Assembly (NCBI GenBank): GCA_014529385.2
Contig: CM043944.1
Span: forward strand, 168,027,740 to 168,091,739
DNA length: 64,000 bases
Source of the DNA: Adiantum capillus-veneris
Lineage: Eukaryota; Streptophyta; Polypodiopsida; Polypodiales; Pteridaceae
Reading direction: 5' to 3'
Shown here: positions 43,816-57,110 of the stretch, piece after piece
Layout of the letters: the number at the start of each line of letters is the position of its first letter
Numbering within the stretch: position 1 is the stretch's first letter
Position numbers and translations under genes: made by a program
The notes under the pieces: generated by a model
The model's input: only the letters and a program-made list of their open reading frames with translations
What the model was told of the DNA's origin: nothing
The model's database searches: none

Positions 43816-46800
43816 ATGGCTGACAACAACAACACAGATGTGTTCAAGATGTTTGCTGCTGAGGACAGGTTGGATGGGGACAACTACCCTATGTGGGCTT
43901 ATATGATGCAACATGTTCTTGTGTCAAAGGGTGTCTGGAACATTGTGCAGGGCATTGATGTACGTCCTGGTTCTGAGGATGTAGGCGATGTTGAGATGTT
44001 GCAGGTCTTGCTGCAAGGATTGCAGATGTTAGAGTTGTTTTGCCTATGACAGAACAAGCTCGTTGGGATGTTAAGGATGCGCAGGCTCATGCATTGATTG
44101 CGTTGTCTGTGAAGCGCACCATTGTTCCTCACATCCGTTCAGCAAAGTCTGCAAAACAGGCTTGGGATATTATAGTAGGTCTTTATGCAAGCCGCAATGA
44201 GGCTAAAATTGCTTTGCTGCGTAAAGAGCTGGAGTCGAAGATTATGCATGAGGAAGATGATATGGACACTTTCTTTGCTAGTGTCAAGGATATCAATGAG
44301 CAGCTTATTTCTGCAGGTGAAGTCATTTCAGACAGTTCCCTTGTGCAGACTGTTCTTGATGCCTTACCAGATTCCTACCAAACTTTTGCTAGTACTTGGA
44401 GACTGATGACCCAAGGAAATCCTGAAGTTGTCAAGTTTGATGCATTATGCACATTGCTGTTGCAAGAGTCACTTTCTAGAAAAAACAGGACTAGGCAGCG
44501 TGCAGTTGAACAAGCTTTTATTGCTTCTCAAAGAAAGGGTGGTAACAGTAATGCAGCCACTTCTTATGGTTTTGCTGCGAGCGGCAAAAATTCTGTTCCT
44601 AATGCTTCTGTTGGCAGCAATTCGTCTGGAAATTCTGGTGATAAGGGCAAAAAGAAGATGCGTTGCCATTATTGTAAAGCCAATGATCACTTGATCAAGT
44701 CGTGTCCTAAGTTGAAGGCCAAAGAGGCTAAGAGGAAAGAGGGTGGTTCCACTGCAAATGCTGGTTCTACTAAAAATGCAGCCATTGTTGAGTCTTCTGT
44801 GAAAGGAGACTGTGTTGCTGATGTTGATGCAGAATGGGCTTTTAGCGCAGAGTGCACTTACAATCCTGTTGTCCATGATGCATGCTTGTCAGTTGCTGCA
44901 GATTCACATGTGTGGTATTTTGACAGTGGTGCTACAAAGCACATTACCTCACATCGTGAATTGTTTACCTCTCTCGAGTCTGTCCCTCATGGGAATTCAG
45001 TCACTTGTGCCAACAACGCCTCTTATCCAGCTCAGGGAGTTGGAAAGATTGTGCTCACTGCTGCTAATGGCAGTTCCTTCACACTAGTTGATGCACTTTA
45101 TGTGCCTGGGATCAAGAAGAATCTCTTGTCTGTATCCGCACTTGCTAGACTTGGACTTGTAGTCAAATTTGTGGATGACAGATGTACAGTTCATGATCTC
45201 AGTTTTGGTGATGAAATTGTTGCATCTGGGCTTTTGTTCCGTGGGCTGTATAAGCTCACTTTGTATGACAAGTGTGGACAAAACTTTGCAAATGCTGTTG
45301 CAGATTCAAGGGCTATTTCAGATGCAAAACTTTGGCATGCACGTTTTGGTCATCTGAATTTTGCCAGTTTGCTGCGTTTGCAGAAATCTGATATGGTTGC
45401 TTCTTTGCCGCCTCTTGAAGCACGTGTCAAACATGTTTGTGAAGGCTGTATTTTGGGTAAGATGCAGCGTTCTAAGTTTCCAAAGGATGGTTCAGTTCGG
45501 GCCACATGCAGGTTGCAGCTTGTGCATAGTGATGTTTGTGGGCCCATGCAAACTCCGTCCTTGGGCAATTACCTATACTTCGTGACTTTCATTGATGATT
45601 ACTCCAGGCATGCATGGGTATTTCCGCTTAAAGCGAAGTCCGAAGTCTTTATGTGCTTCAAACAATTTCTGGCTATGGTTGACAATGTCTCGAAATGTAC
45701 TATGGGCACCCTCCGTTTCGATCGAGGGGGGGAGTATATGTCTCATGAATTTAATGCATTTGTGGCTAGTCGTGGGATAAAACACCAATGTACAGTGCCT
45801 TATACACCTCAGCAAATGGTGTTGCTGAGAGGAAAAACAGGTCACTGACGGAAATGGCACGATGTATGGTCAAAAGTCAAGCTTTGCCGCATTCTTTTTG
45901 GCTTGAGGCCATCATGTGTGCCACTTATGTACTTAACAGGTGTCCTACGAAAGCTTTGCAGTCTATTACTCCATATGAAGCATGGCATGATAGAAAGACT
46001 TCTATTGAGCACATGCGTGTTTTTGGCTGTTTGACATATGCTTTGGTGCCACAAGTGCAGCACAGAAAATTGGATGATAAGGCTGTCAAATGTATTTTTG
46101 TTGGTTATAGTGCTGAAAGCAAAGGTTACAGGTTGTATCATCCGCAAACAAAACGTATTCTGGTTTTTCGGGATTTAGTGTTTGTGGAAGATTCTGTTCA
46201 GCCCTTGCTGTCATGTACTATAGATAGTAATGTAAGCTCACAGGACATTTATGACACTTTGTTGCCTCTTTTCAGTGGTGGAAATACGAATGTAAGTTCC
46301 AATGAGGCAAATGTACAGCCTATGGGGGTTTCTAAAAATGTTACAGATCAGCCTATTACTGATGTAGATGTACATGATGTACTTGATGAGGAAAGGGCTG
46401 AAAATGAGCAGGCTAGAGGTATGCCAAAATGGCTGGTGCACACTTTGGGTGACAGTAAATTGGATGCACCTTTGTCAAGTCGTACTCGTTCAGGCTCTCG
46501 CCATGCATCTTATGCATCAGATTGTTATGCTATGGCTGTGTCTAGTTTACATGATGTTGAGGAGCCTCTGTCTTTTGATGAAGCACAGAATTCAGAAAAT
46601 TGGATGGCTGCCATGCAATCAGAATATGATGCACTTATAGAAAATGACACATGGACTTTGTGTGATTTGCCTCCTGGCAAAAAGGCCATTGGTACAAAGT
46701 GGGTTTACAAGTTGAAACGCAAGCCAGATGGTGAGATCGATCGCCATAAGGCTCGACTTGTTGCAAAGGGTTATGCACAACAAAAAGGCATAGATTATGA

Positions 46801-47329
46801 AGAGACTTTTGCTCCCACTTGTCGTATGACTACTGTGCGTTTTGCTCTGTGCATTGGCAGCTCATTTTGGTTGGGATGTACATCAATCAGACATTGTTAC
46901 TGCTTTCTTGAATGGTGACATATTTGAGGAAGTTTATGTAACACAGCCTCGCAGTTTTGTCATAAAAGGACAAGAGGACAAAGTGTGCAGATGTAAGAAG
47001 GCTTTGTATGGGTTGAAGCAATCTCCTCGTGCTTGGTATGAGAAAGCTGACACTCATTTGGTTAAACGAGGCTTTTGTAACAGTCCAACAGAAAGCACAT
47101 TGTATGTAAAGCGTGAGGATGATGTACTTCTCATTGTGGTTCTTTATGTTGATGATTTGCTGAGCACTGGACCAAATGAGAGACATATTGCTGAATTTAA
47201 GGCTGATTTGAATGCTACTTTCAAGATGAAAGATTTGGGGCTGTTGCATCATTATTTGGGCATACAGTTTAAGCAGTGTGATGGTGGTATTGCCTTATGT
47301 TAGAAAAGTTACATAGAGACATTGCCATG
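43816..47329 (+). pseudogene. Copia D1 gag-pol up to the A2 insertion
   Basis: ATG at 43816 in ACCATGGC context: MADNNNTDVFKMF. Frame break near 44000-44040. The zinc knuckle CHYCKANDHLIKSC is near 44670 and protease WYFDSGATKHIT near 44920. Integrase: HHCC (HARFGHL...CEGC) near 45340-45450, HSDVCGP, FIDDYSR, and RFDRGGEY where copia usually has R-x-D-x-GGEY. A 1-bp loss near 45817 splits the QNGVAERKNRSL motif. RT: WVYKLKRKPDGEIDRHKARLVAKGYAQ near 46700, a further shift near 46850, DIVTAFLNGDIFEEVYV, and the active site LYVDDLL near 47150. A TAG at 47301 replaces a likely Gln. At least three shifts and one stop. Confidence 0.93.
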
Positions 47330-48808
47330 TGTCACCAGCGTGTGACTACTATCTATCCTTTTTGTTGATTTCTTTCTTATTATCTATTTACTTTCACTTT
47401 TTGGAAACACCCCTCGGGAAATCTAACTGCCCTGCATTGCATAGCTAGTGTGGAACTGTCCAGAGGGAGTCCAGGCCTGAGGGCAAGAGAGCACTAAGGT
47501 TGGACAAGGACTATGGTTAGCCAAGTGGGGTCATTGACTAGCCAAAGTGGAATCCTTTGCTACAGAGGCTACATTTCAGTTCTGGATGTGGCCGCAGTGT
47601 ACAAAGAGGGTCGGATGACCTAGAAAGATACAATGGCAGCATCTCCTAAAATTTAGGGAACTGCTATTTTGGGACCTGAAAATGTCTTCACGTCATTACG
47701 TGCAGTTTGACATGGGGATCATTTTGTTACTCTGTGGCCAAGTCAACAGAGGCTGCAGGTGAGATATTTTTAGACCCGAGGGTCTAAAGCGGGAAAATGC
47801 ACAAATGAGTGACACTTGGCACTCTGAGGCCAGTTTACTACTTATAGAGAAGGCAAAAACGTGATTTATAGCTGGGAGGCTCATTTTGCAAGTCTCTGTC
47901 ACAGGTTAAGAGCTATGGAGTGCTTGCTTTCCCTCTTATGCACAGTGCGGTGCCAGGAGTGATGCCCTGCACGCTACGCACTGCCCTCTCTCTCCCCTTT
48001 GGCAGTATGTTATGCCCCTCTAGTGGGCTTTTCATTTGACCAATGTACAGTTGTGTGGGTTCATGCGCGATTGCCGAGGCAAGAGCCTCTTGCACAGGTA
48101 CTGGATTAGCTAGCGGCTAATCCCCCCGCAGGTACAGGTGAATTCAGAGAGGTTTCACGCCAGAAATCTCGTCCGATTCAAAGGGCAAGTAGCCCTACAG
48201 GTGCGGGAGCTCGAGGACTTGCTAAGGATGCGACCGGCACGCGAAACGGAGCCCGAAACAGTAAATTACAGCCTGCTGTGTATTTTTGCAGGTTTAGGGT
48301 TTTGGCCCTAAACGGACCCTAATACCCCCAGGAGGTTCGGGGACGCAAGGGGACCGCTGTACAGGCGATCTGGCGCATTTTCAGGGCTGAAAACAGAGAA
48401 TTCAGCGTGCTGCAGATTCTCGCCAGGTTTTGCAAAGTGCCCGTATGCGTCGGGAAAGTCAGTCAATGCGTGGGAATACTGACCGTGAAGGGTTCTAGTA
48501 CAGTTATGCTGCCGAAATCGGGCTGGAACAGTGGAAATTCAGCCGAGTTTGTGCGGGGCAGCTTGTAGGGAACCACAGCGTTTATTCCCTCTTTTGGAAC
48601 AATAAAGAAATACCGAAAGGGGCGCCTAAGTTAGGGGCCAATCTGGTGTCCGTCTACTTATACAGGTGCAATCTAGCAGCCTGTATCCCTCTCCCCTTTG
48701 ATGTGTCTTGAAAGTACAGGTAAAATAGACGACTAATAATGGGTGAAAGCTAAATCAAGGTTTAAAGTAAAGTCTACCGCCCTTTTTGGATTGAACAGGC
48801 CGGTTTCA
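47330..48808 (+). repeat. Gypsy A2 5' LTR (1479 bp)
   Basis: TGTCACCAGCG...GGTTTCA. Possible TATA-like ACTTATAGAG near 47832 and AATAAAGAAAT near 48600 as promoter and poly-A signals. Confidence 0.96.
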
Positions 48809-48819
48809 TGGTTCCATCG
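48809..48819 (+). other. Gypsy A2 primer binding site
   Basis: TGGTTCCATCG directly after the LTR, followed by ACGGGATT; same non-Met type as in A1. Confidence 0.6.
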
Positions 48820-48916
48820 ACGGGATTAAATCACTTTTTCCCATAGAAGTGAGCCTTGGGCAGTTTTGGGCTTGAAGACACAGGGGATCATAGACCAGAC
48901 ACAGGGAATTGCAATT

Positions 48917-51900
48917 ATGGCTGACAGACCAGATGATGTGACTGAAGAGGTTTCCTCTTCACAGGGTCAACAGACACATGAAGTGGGTGAGTCCTCAAGA
49001 CCACCACAGACTGATGATGATATATTCAGGACCCAGTTGGCTACTGCTGTGGCTATGTTCACGCAAGTAATGCAGAACCCAAGGTTTTTAGCCTTTCTGC
49101 AACCTCCTGTTCCGTCTCAGCAAGTTGGGTCACTGGATCATATTCAAAAGCCTGTTAAGGCTCGAGCACAGGTGATTCATACCGCACAGTCAATGGAAAC
49201 ACCTGTACACTTGACGGAGAACATGCAGTCTCCACAACGTATGCCTAAGGTGCAAGAACAGGTGGCTGAGATGCCAGTTTTTCAAGCTGTACCAGTTCAG
49301 CCCGCCACCTTTCAACAGCCTATAGCTGGTTCTAATGGGCAGGGAAGCAACTTACAGGCTATGCAACAGGTCTTCCCACCACCTTCAGTACACCCTGGCT
49401 ATTTTGGAGGTGGATCGGTATTTCAGAGCATGGCTGGTCATGCACCTGGAAATCAGTTTTATACGCCAGGAACAGTGTTTGGGGGTGCTCAAACGATGAT
49501 GCCTAACCCCATGTACAGTGTCATGGGTATGCAACCAGGGTTTCAAAGCACTCAGGGACAATTTGGGATGCCACAAGCAAATTTTGGTATGGCTGGAATT
49601 ACAAATCAGCAGCCAAATATGGCATTTCCAGGTCAAGTTAATAGCGGCCAAGGAACACAAATGAACCCTAATAGTGTTCCCATGTTTCAGTCACTTCCAT
49701 ATGACAATTTAACGCCGCTGGAGAGGCCAACTCCGTACAAAGAAGGTGGCAAAGGAGTGTCATTCACGACCTTTACAGGGTTTGATGACAGGAAGAAGGC
49801 TCTTTCATTCCTCCAGCAGTTTGACAAGGCCTATGCAGGGGGAAACTTTATAGAGGCTTCAAAGGTCCGCAAGGCAGCCACTTTCTTGACAGGGAATGCG
49901 GGACAATGGTGGACAACTTTATTGCTTCAAGGGCAAGCTCCGTCCACATGGATTTACTTTAAGCAGATTTTTGCAGCAGCATGGTTATCTGATGACTTTG
50001 AAGCAGATGTCATGACAGAATGGCACCAGCTAAATGCTGCCACTTGCAGAATCTGGATGATTACAATCGGAAGTTTTGGAAAGCTCTACTTCCAGTAACT
50101 TCCTATAGGTTTGTGCCATTGACAGAACATATTGAAAAATACTGTTGTGGCCTACCCAAAGGATTGAGAAAGTACTGTACGAAGACAAAAGTCACTACTT
50201 TGACGCAGCTCATCGAGGTAGCAAACACTGGCAATGGTTTGCTCAAGGGAGAAGATTGTGAATTTAACAGTGGCGTCAAGGCAGGATCAGGCAAGAAAAA
50301 TTCAGCCAAGAAGCACGTTCCCAATGAGGCTCCTAAAGGGACTCAGGAGTCAGCCAACGCAGGGAAAGACAAAGCTACGGCTGAATCAGAAAAAGGACCA
50401 GCAAAGAAATGGAAAAGACGTTTTCCTCGCAAGTCAGAAGAGCAAAAGAAGGTCCTGAGGACAGAGAACAAATGCTTTATATGTGAGCAGCCTGGCCACA
50501 TTGCTTACAATTGTCCTACAAAGAAAAGGCCAGCTGATTCTGATGACAAGGAAGACAGGAAAGGAAAGAAGCCCATGGTTGGTCTAGTGCCAGATATGGT
50601 GGGCGATAAGCCAAATTCAGATGCAAGTGAGCTTTGCAGAGCATGGGGAAAGGTCAAGGATCAAACAGTGCTTATCTTCTTTGATCCAGGTGCCAAAGCC
50701 AACTTCATTTCCCCAGAATTGGCTTCAAAGTTGGGAATCAGACCTGAAGAGATGGGATATACAGCAGAGGCAGGTTTGGCATGTCCTGGCCATACAGAGG
50801 TTGTGACGCCCATCGTTGGAAAGTTGCGTCTACATATCCAGTCCTATGTAGATGCTGAAGAATTTTACATCATGCCACTGGACGGATGTGATGTGTTGTT
50901 AGGTATTCCTTGGTTATTTCGTGTACAGGGAATCATGGATGCCTACAACAAAAAGATCACTGTACAGAGCAGGGGAAAGACTCACATTCTGGATGTAAAG
51001 CTTAAAGGGGAGTCTATTCCTACTGTATCAGCTTCTGTTATTACTTCTGTAATGAAAAAGCATCTTTCTGCGTACTTGGTTTTTGCACGTGAAGTGTCAG
51101 ATTGTGATGAATCAAATTTATCTGTGCTAGATAAAGAAAGGTCAATGTTTTTACAACAGTATAGTGACTGTTTTTCTGATTCATTACCATCTCAATTACC
51201 GCCAGAGAGACCCGAGGACCATGCGATAGATTTGGTGCCAGGCTGTAGCCCACCAAATAAGCCTCCGTACAGGGTTAGTGCGGCTCAGCAGAAAGAGATA
51301 ATGGGCCAAGTACAGGAGCTGTTAGAAAAAGGGCTGATTCAGCCCAGTTCATCTCCATTCTGTTCTCCAGTGTTGTTGGTGCAGAAAAAGGATGGCTCAT
51401 GGCGTATGTGCATCGACTACCGTGCACTGAACAAGAATACCATCAAGAATAGGTTTCCTATACCTAGAATTGATGATATTATGGACAAATTAGAAGGAGC
51501 AGCTATGTTTAGCAGGATAGATCTAAAGAGTGGGTATCATCAGATCCGCATTAGATCAGAGGATGTGCACAAGACTGCTTTTAGAACAACGTTTGGCCTT
51601 TACGAATTTTTAGTGATGCCCTTTGGTCTCACAAATGCTCCTGCTACGTTTAATAGGATGATGGACAGAATTTTCCGTCCACACCAGCAGTTTGTTGGTA
51701 CGTTCTTTGATGACATGATAGTCTACTCAAAGAATGAAGAGGAGCATAGGCATCACTTGGCCATTGTGTTCAAAGAGCTACGCAGTCATAGGTTGCTCAT
51801 CAATGCAAAGAAAAGTGAGTTTTTTCTGGAAGAGATTCACTTTCTGGGACACATTGTCTCAAAGGATGGTGTCAGAATGGATCCTGCAAAAGTTGAAGCG

Positions 51901-53979
51901 ATCAAGTCATGGCCAAATTTGAAGACGGTGCATGATGTCCGAAGCTTTTTGGGACTATGCTCCTATTACAGAAGGTTTATTCGAAATTTCGCTGAGATTG
52001 CTTCACCTTTACATGCTCTTCAAAAGAAGGCAGTCACCTTCAGATGGACACAGAAAGAGATTTCAGCTTTTAATCTCTTAAAGGAAAAGATGACTTCAGA
52101 TCCAGTCATTGTGTTGCCGGATCTTAGGAAGTCATTTGTGGTCCAGTGTGATGCCTGCGGTAGTAGCATTGGTGCAGTGCTAATGCAAGATGGCAGGGTA
52201 GTAGCCTATGAGAGCAGAATTTTGCAAGGGCCAGAGATGACCATGCAGGTCTATGAGAAAGAGTTACTGGCTGTGATTTATGCGCTCTTAAGTTGGAAAC
52301 ACTACCTGCTAGGTGCAGATTTCGTTGTCCAAACGGACCATCAGACCTTGCGATACTTCTTGACACAAACAAAGTTATCTGAGAAGCATATGCGATGGGC
52401 AAATATCTTGTCCATGTTCCATTTTCAGATTGTGCATGTGGAAGGCAAGAAGAACGTTGTGGCCGATGCCTTGTCAAGGAAGCCACAAATTTCAGCTGTG
52501 TCGATTCCTTATCATCATGAACTTGATGATATGAGAGAACAGTATGCAAATGATGAAGATTTTGCAAGGGTCTTCGAGCAACTAATGGATGGACAACGTC
52601 ATGAACACTATCTTCTTAAAGACGGGTTCATGATGATGCATGGCAGATTGTGTGTCACAAAGCCATTGCGACGCAAAGTTATGGAAGAGAGTCATGTCCC
52701 ACCGTATGCAGGGCATCGTGGTATTGATGCTACAGTTAAAGCGGTTGAGACATTCTTCTACTGGCCTACATTGAGAAGAGATGTGGATGCCTTTGTGCGA
52801 GAATGCCTAATATGCCAAAAGGTCAAGTTTGACAGGCAAAAGGCACCAGGGTTATTGCAACCACTACCTATTCCAGATAAACCATGGGAAAGTATTGCTA
52901 TGGATTTTATCTTTGATCTTCCGAGAACGCAGACAGGAAACGATGGTATTTGGACCAGTATTTGCAGATTCAGCAAATAGGCTCATTTTATTCCTGTCAG
53001 GAAGAAGATAAAGCCAGATCAGATGGCACGCTTGTTTATGAGCAATATTTTCAAGTATCATGGCATGCCACAGTCGATTGTTAGCGATCGTGATCCACGC
53101 ATGACAAGTTTGTGTTGGAGAGGCTTGTTTGAGAATATGGGCACCACGCTCAAATTCTCTTCGTCATTTCATCCTCAAACAGATGGGCAGTCAGAAGAGG
53201 CAAATTCTACTGTCCTAGATCTGCTGAAGTGCTATGTGTCAGAGCATAAAGGAAAATGGGAGCAATATTTGCCATTGGTGGAGTATGCATACAATAATAC
53301 AGTGCATTCATCAACTGGCCAGGCACCCTTTGAGATAGTTGAAGGTGGCAAGAAAGTTCCTCCCATACTGCATACAAAGGACAAGATATTTGAAGCAGAT
53401 AAGTATGTTCAGGACATGGATGAAATGTACAAGAAGGTCAAAGTGGCCTTAGAAAGGACTCAGGCAAAGCAAAAGAAAGCAGCTGATTGTCACCGTCGTG
53501 AAGTGGTATATTCACTTGGTGATTGGGTGCTTTTACGCTTTGAAAAGGCAAGGTTAAAGAAGATGAAGGGCAAGGAAAGACTGTTTCCAAAGCTCAGCAT
53601 GCGTTACTATGGGCCTTTTCAAGTGTGTGACATAATCAGTGATGTTGCATATAGGCTGAAATTGCCTGACAGTTGGAAGATTCCCAATGCGTTTCATGTG
53701 AGTCTTCTCAGACCCTATGTGGGTGATGTGCCAGAAGATATGCCAGCTGAAGATCAGCCGGAAGTCGAGGAACTTGACGAGATCTTGGTCCCTAAACAGA
53801 TTTTGGCACACAAAGAAAGGAAAGTGAAAGGCAAGGTTGCTAGGCGTTACTTGGTAAAGTTCAGAAACTATCCACCAATGGATGCTAAGTGGATGGAAGA
53901 AGGTGAACTTGCAGAGTCACCAATTGTGTTATCACTTTACCTGGAAGCCTTCGATTTGCAACCTACCTTGACCCCTTGA
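48917..53979 (+). pseudogene. Gypsy A2 gag-pol, one frameshift and one nonsense codon
   Basis: Gag from MADRPDDVTEEV (48917), Gln/Met/Pro-rich middle, capsid part (FDDRKKALSFLQQFDKAYAG, QWWTTLLLQG). A 1-bp loss near 50046 (TTGCAGAATC against TTGCAAGAATC in A1) shifts the frame. Then: zinc knuckle CFICEQPGHIAYNC, protease FFDPGAKANFIS, RT ([38 protein letters not shown]), RNase H (VVQCDACGSSIGAVL, DHQTLRYFLT), integrase zinc region (HRGID...CLICQK), AMDFIFDLP, VSDRDPRMT and DGQSEEANS triad, and a chromodomain (ILVPKQILAHKE, RRYLVKFRNYPPMDAKW). TAG at 52978-52980 replaces Gln in the RFSKQAHF motif. All catalytic residues are otherwise present. Confidence 0.95.
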
Positions 53980-54552
53980 GTTTCAAAGCTACATGGATTG
54001 TCAGTGTGACAATGGCTTGTGAAACAAATGATGTACATGGTATTTAAAGTGAGCTCAAATGAAATACCTGTTACATGAATGTTAGAGCTGTACAGATTGT
54101 CAGTTTGGCAATTGCTCTTATGGAATGTCCAAAAGTTTGGTTAGTGCTATAGAAGTGAGTATTTCTTGTCAGTTTGTCAAGGATACAGTGATTGCTTCTA
54201 TTGAAGAGTACATGTGTAACTGCATTCTTAAACTATCGGTTTGGGTATGCTCGAAAGTGTTACGGGATCCAACGTGTACTATAAGACAGTGGCAAAATGT
54301 GCAGCTACCATTTTGTCATTGGAAAGTTAGTGACTCAAAGCAATGGCAGAGTGCGAAGCTACCACTATGTCATTGGGACAGGGTTCACACGCAGGCAATA
54401 CATGAGTCGACGAGGTGTTGAATACACCAGGGTTGACAATGAGCATGTATGTGTCGTATATGTGTCGACAGGTGTTGAATACATCAGTGTTGACAGTAAG
54501 CATGTACGACATAGATGCAAACGAGGACGTTTGAGATTTCAAGAGGGGGGTA
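53980..54552 (+). other. Gypsy A2 3' untranslated region and polypurine tract
   Basis: Holds two related pairs of direct repeats (AGCTACCA...GTCATTGG at about 54303 and 54356; GGTGTTGAATACA at about 54412 and 54470) and ends with AAGAGGGGGGTA just before the 3' LTR. Confidence 0.85.
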
Positions 54553-56031
54553 TGTCACCAGCGTGTGACTACTATCTATCCTTTTTGTTGATTTCTTTCT
54601 TATTATCTATTTACTTTCACTTTTTGGAAACACCCCTCGGGAAATCTAACTGCCCTGCATTGCATAGCTAGTGTGGAACTGTCCAGAGGGAGTCCAGGCC
54701 TGAGGGCAAGAGAGCACTAAGGTTGGACAAGGACTATGGTTAGCCAAGTGGGGTCATTGACTAGCCAAAGTGGAATCCTTTGCTACAGAGGCTACATTTC
54801 AGTTCTGGATGTGGCCGCAGTGTACAAAGAGGGTCGGATGACCTAGAAAGATACAATGGCAGCATCTCCTAAAATTTAGGGAACTGCTATTTTGGGACCT
54901 GAAAATGTCTTCACGTCATTACGTGCAGTTTGACATGGGGATCATTTTGTTACTCTGTGGCCAAGTCAACAGAGGCTGCAGGTGAGATATTTTTAGACCC
55001 GAGGGTCTAAAGCGGGAAAATGCACAAATGAGTGACACTTGGCACTCTGAGGCCAGTTTACTACTTATAGAGAAGGCAAAAACGTGATTTATAGCTGGGA
55101 GGCTCATTTTGCAAGTCTCTGTCACAGGTTAAGAGCTATGGAGTGCTTGCTTTCCCTCTTATGCACAGTGCGGTGCCAGGAGTGATGCCCTGCACGCTAC
55201 GCACTGCCCTCTCTCTCCCCTTTGGCAGTATGTTATGCCCCTCTAGTGGGCTTTTCATTTGACCAATGTACAGTTGTGTGGGTTCATGCGCGATTGCCGA
55301 GGCAAGAGCCTCTTGCACAGGTACTGGATTAGCTAGCGGCTAATCCCCCCGCAGGTACAGGTGAATTCAGAGAGGTTTCACGCCAGAAATCTCGTCCGAT
55401 TCAAAGGGCAAGTAGCCCTACAGGTGCGGGAGCTCGAGGACTTGCTAAGGATGCGACCGGCACGCGAAACGGAGCCCGAAACAGTAAATTACAGCCTGCT
55501 GTGTATTTTTGCAGGTTTAGGGTTTTGGCCCTAAACGGACCCTAATACCCCCAGGAGGTTCGGGGACGCAAGGGGACCGCTGTACAGGCGATCTGGCGCA
55601 TTTTCAGGGCTGAAAACAGAGAATTCAGCGTGCTGCAGATTCTCGCCAGGTTTTGCAAAGTGCCCGTATGCGTCGGGAAAGTCAGTCAATGCGTGGGAAT
55701 ACTGACCGTGAAGGGTTCTAGTACAGTTATGCTGCCGAAATCGGGCTGGAACAGTGGAAATTCAGCCGAGTTTGTGCGGGGCAGCTTGTAGGGAACCACA
55801 GCGTTTATTCCCTCTTTTGGAACAATAAAGAAATACCGAAAGGGGCGCCTAAGTTAGGGGCCAATCTGGTGTCCGTCTACTTATACAGGTGCAATCTAGC
55901 AGCCTGTATCCCTCTCCCCTTTGATGTGTCTTGAAAGTACAGGTAAAATAGACGACTAATAATGGGTGAAAGCTAAATCAAGGTTTAAAGTAAAGTCTAC
56001 CGCCCTTTTTGGATTGAACAGGCCGGTTTCA
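54553..56031 (+). repeat. Gypsy A2 3' LTR (1479 bp)
   Basis: No difference from the 5' LTR was found in the stretches compared. Confidence 0.96.
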
Positions 56032-56036
56032 CCATG

Positions 56037-56808
56037 TAAGTTTGGACTTGAGGATTGCAAACCTACCGCCACTCCCATGGAAACAGGTTTGAAGTTGAGT
56101 CTACATGATGCTGGCGATCCTGCTGATGTCACTCTTTACCAAACTGCTATTGGCTGCCTCATTTATGTATGCAACACGAGGCCGGATATTCAGTTTGCAG
56201 TCTCACAGGTCAGCAAATTTATGCATAGCCCAGGGTCTAAGCATTGGCAGGCTGTCAGGAGGATTTTCTGCTACCTTAGTGGCACTTTACATCTTGGCTT
56301 GTTTTATCCCAAGGGGGGATCATTGTCGCCAGACTTACATGCTTTTTCAGACTCAGATTGGGCGCGTTGTTTTGACACGCGAGTGTCCACAAGTGGTTTT
56401 TGTTTCATGCTCATTAGTTCATGTATATCATGGTTGAGCAAGAAGCAACCTACTGTGGCCACTTCGAGTTATGAGGCTGAGTAGAGGGCAGTCTTCACAG
56501 CTACAGTTGAGTGTGTATGGCTCAGATGCCTTATGGTTGATTTGGGTGTTGGACAAGACACTGCCAACACTATCTACACTGATAGTCAGAGCGCATTGGC
56601 AGTTGCGAGGAACCCAGTTTTTCATGCTCGCACAAAGCACATTGAGGTGCATTACCACTATGTCAGGGAGAGGCTCTCAGCAGGAGAGATCAGCTTGGCT
56701 TATGTGCCAACACAGGACAACCTTGCAGATCTTTTCACAAAGGCATTGTCTCGTGAGAAGCTTGAAGCTTTCCGCAAAGCTTTAGGCTTACTCCCCTTTG
56801 TGGACTGA
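56037..56808 (+). pseudogene. Copia D1 pol, 3' part after A2 (end of RT, RNase H)
   Basis: KFGLEDCKPTATPMETGLKL (after the polymerase active site), YQTAIGCLIYVCNTRPDIQFAVSQVSKFM, then RNase H with HAFSDSDWARCFDTRVSTSGF, SSYEAE, YTDSQSAL, HIEVHYHYVRERL and DNLADLFTKALS. TAG at 56482-56484 replaces the Tyr codon found in D2. The frame then stays open to TGA at 56806-56808. Confidence 0.94.
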
Positions 56809-56883
56809 TCACGTCCTTAGGGCATGGCACTTCCCTTTACTCATGTGCCAGCTCTCGTTCACCGCATCACTCCAGGGGGGATT

Positions 56884-57110
56884 TGTTACTATATACATGT
56901 GGTAGTGATGTGTGTGAACACACTAGGACCGTCGAGGCATTTTTTCCCTCTTTAGGAGGTTTTTTTCCCCGTGCATTGTATATATGCCCATCACTTTAGG
57001 GCTATCTATCTTTCCATTGCACACTAAGTAACACACTCTCTATTGTGTGCCTTGAGCTTCCTTCGTCTTCTCCAAGCTGTGTGTGTTTCTCTGCAACACT
57101 AATTCCAACA
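56884..57110 (+). repeat. Copia D1 3' LTR (227 bp)
   Basis: TGTTAC...CCAACA, preceded by a purine-rich tract (CCAGGGGGGATT) and followed by AAAAC. Confidence 0.95.

Larger units (their letters stand above)
47330..56031 (+). mobile_element. Ty3/gypsy chromodomain element A2, recent and nearly intact
   Basis: 8.7 kb with 1479-bp LTRs at 47330-48808 and 54553-56031, a constant 7223-bp offset and no difference seen between them. CCATG duplicates at 47325-47329 and 56032-56036. Removing it restores the D1 frame (ETLPC then KFGLEDCK). Confidence 0.97.
43173..57110 (+). mobile_element. Ty1/copia element D1 with gypsy A2 nested in it
   Basis: LTRs 43173-43399 and 56884-57110 (227 bp each), primer site 43402, gag-pol 43816-47329 plus 56037-56808. 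AAAAC duplicates at 43168-43172 and 57111-57115. Without A2 the element is about 5.2 kb, normal for copia. Confidence 0.96.
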
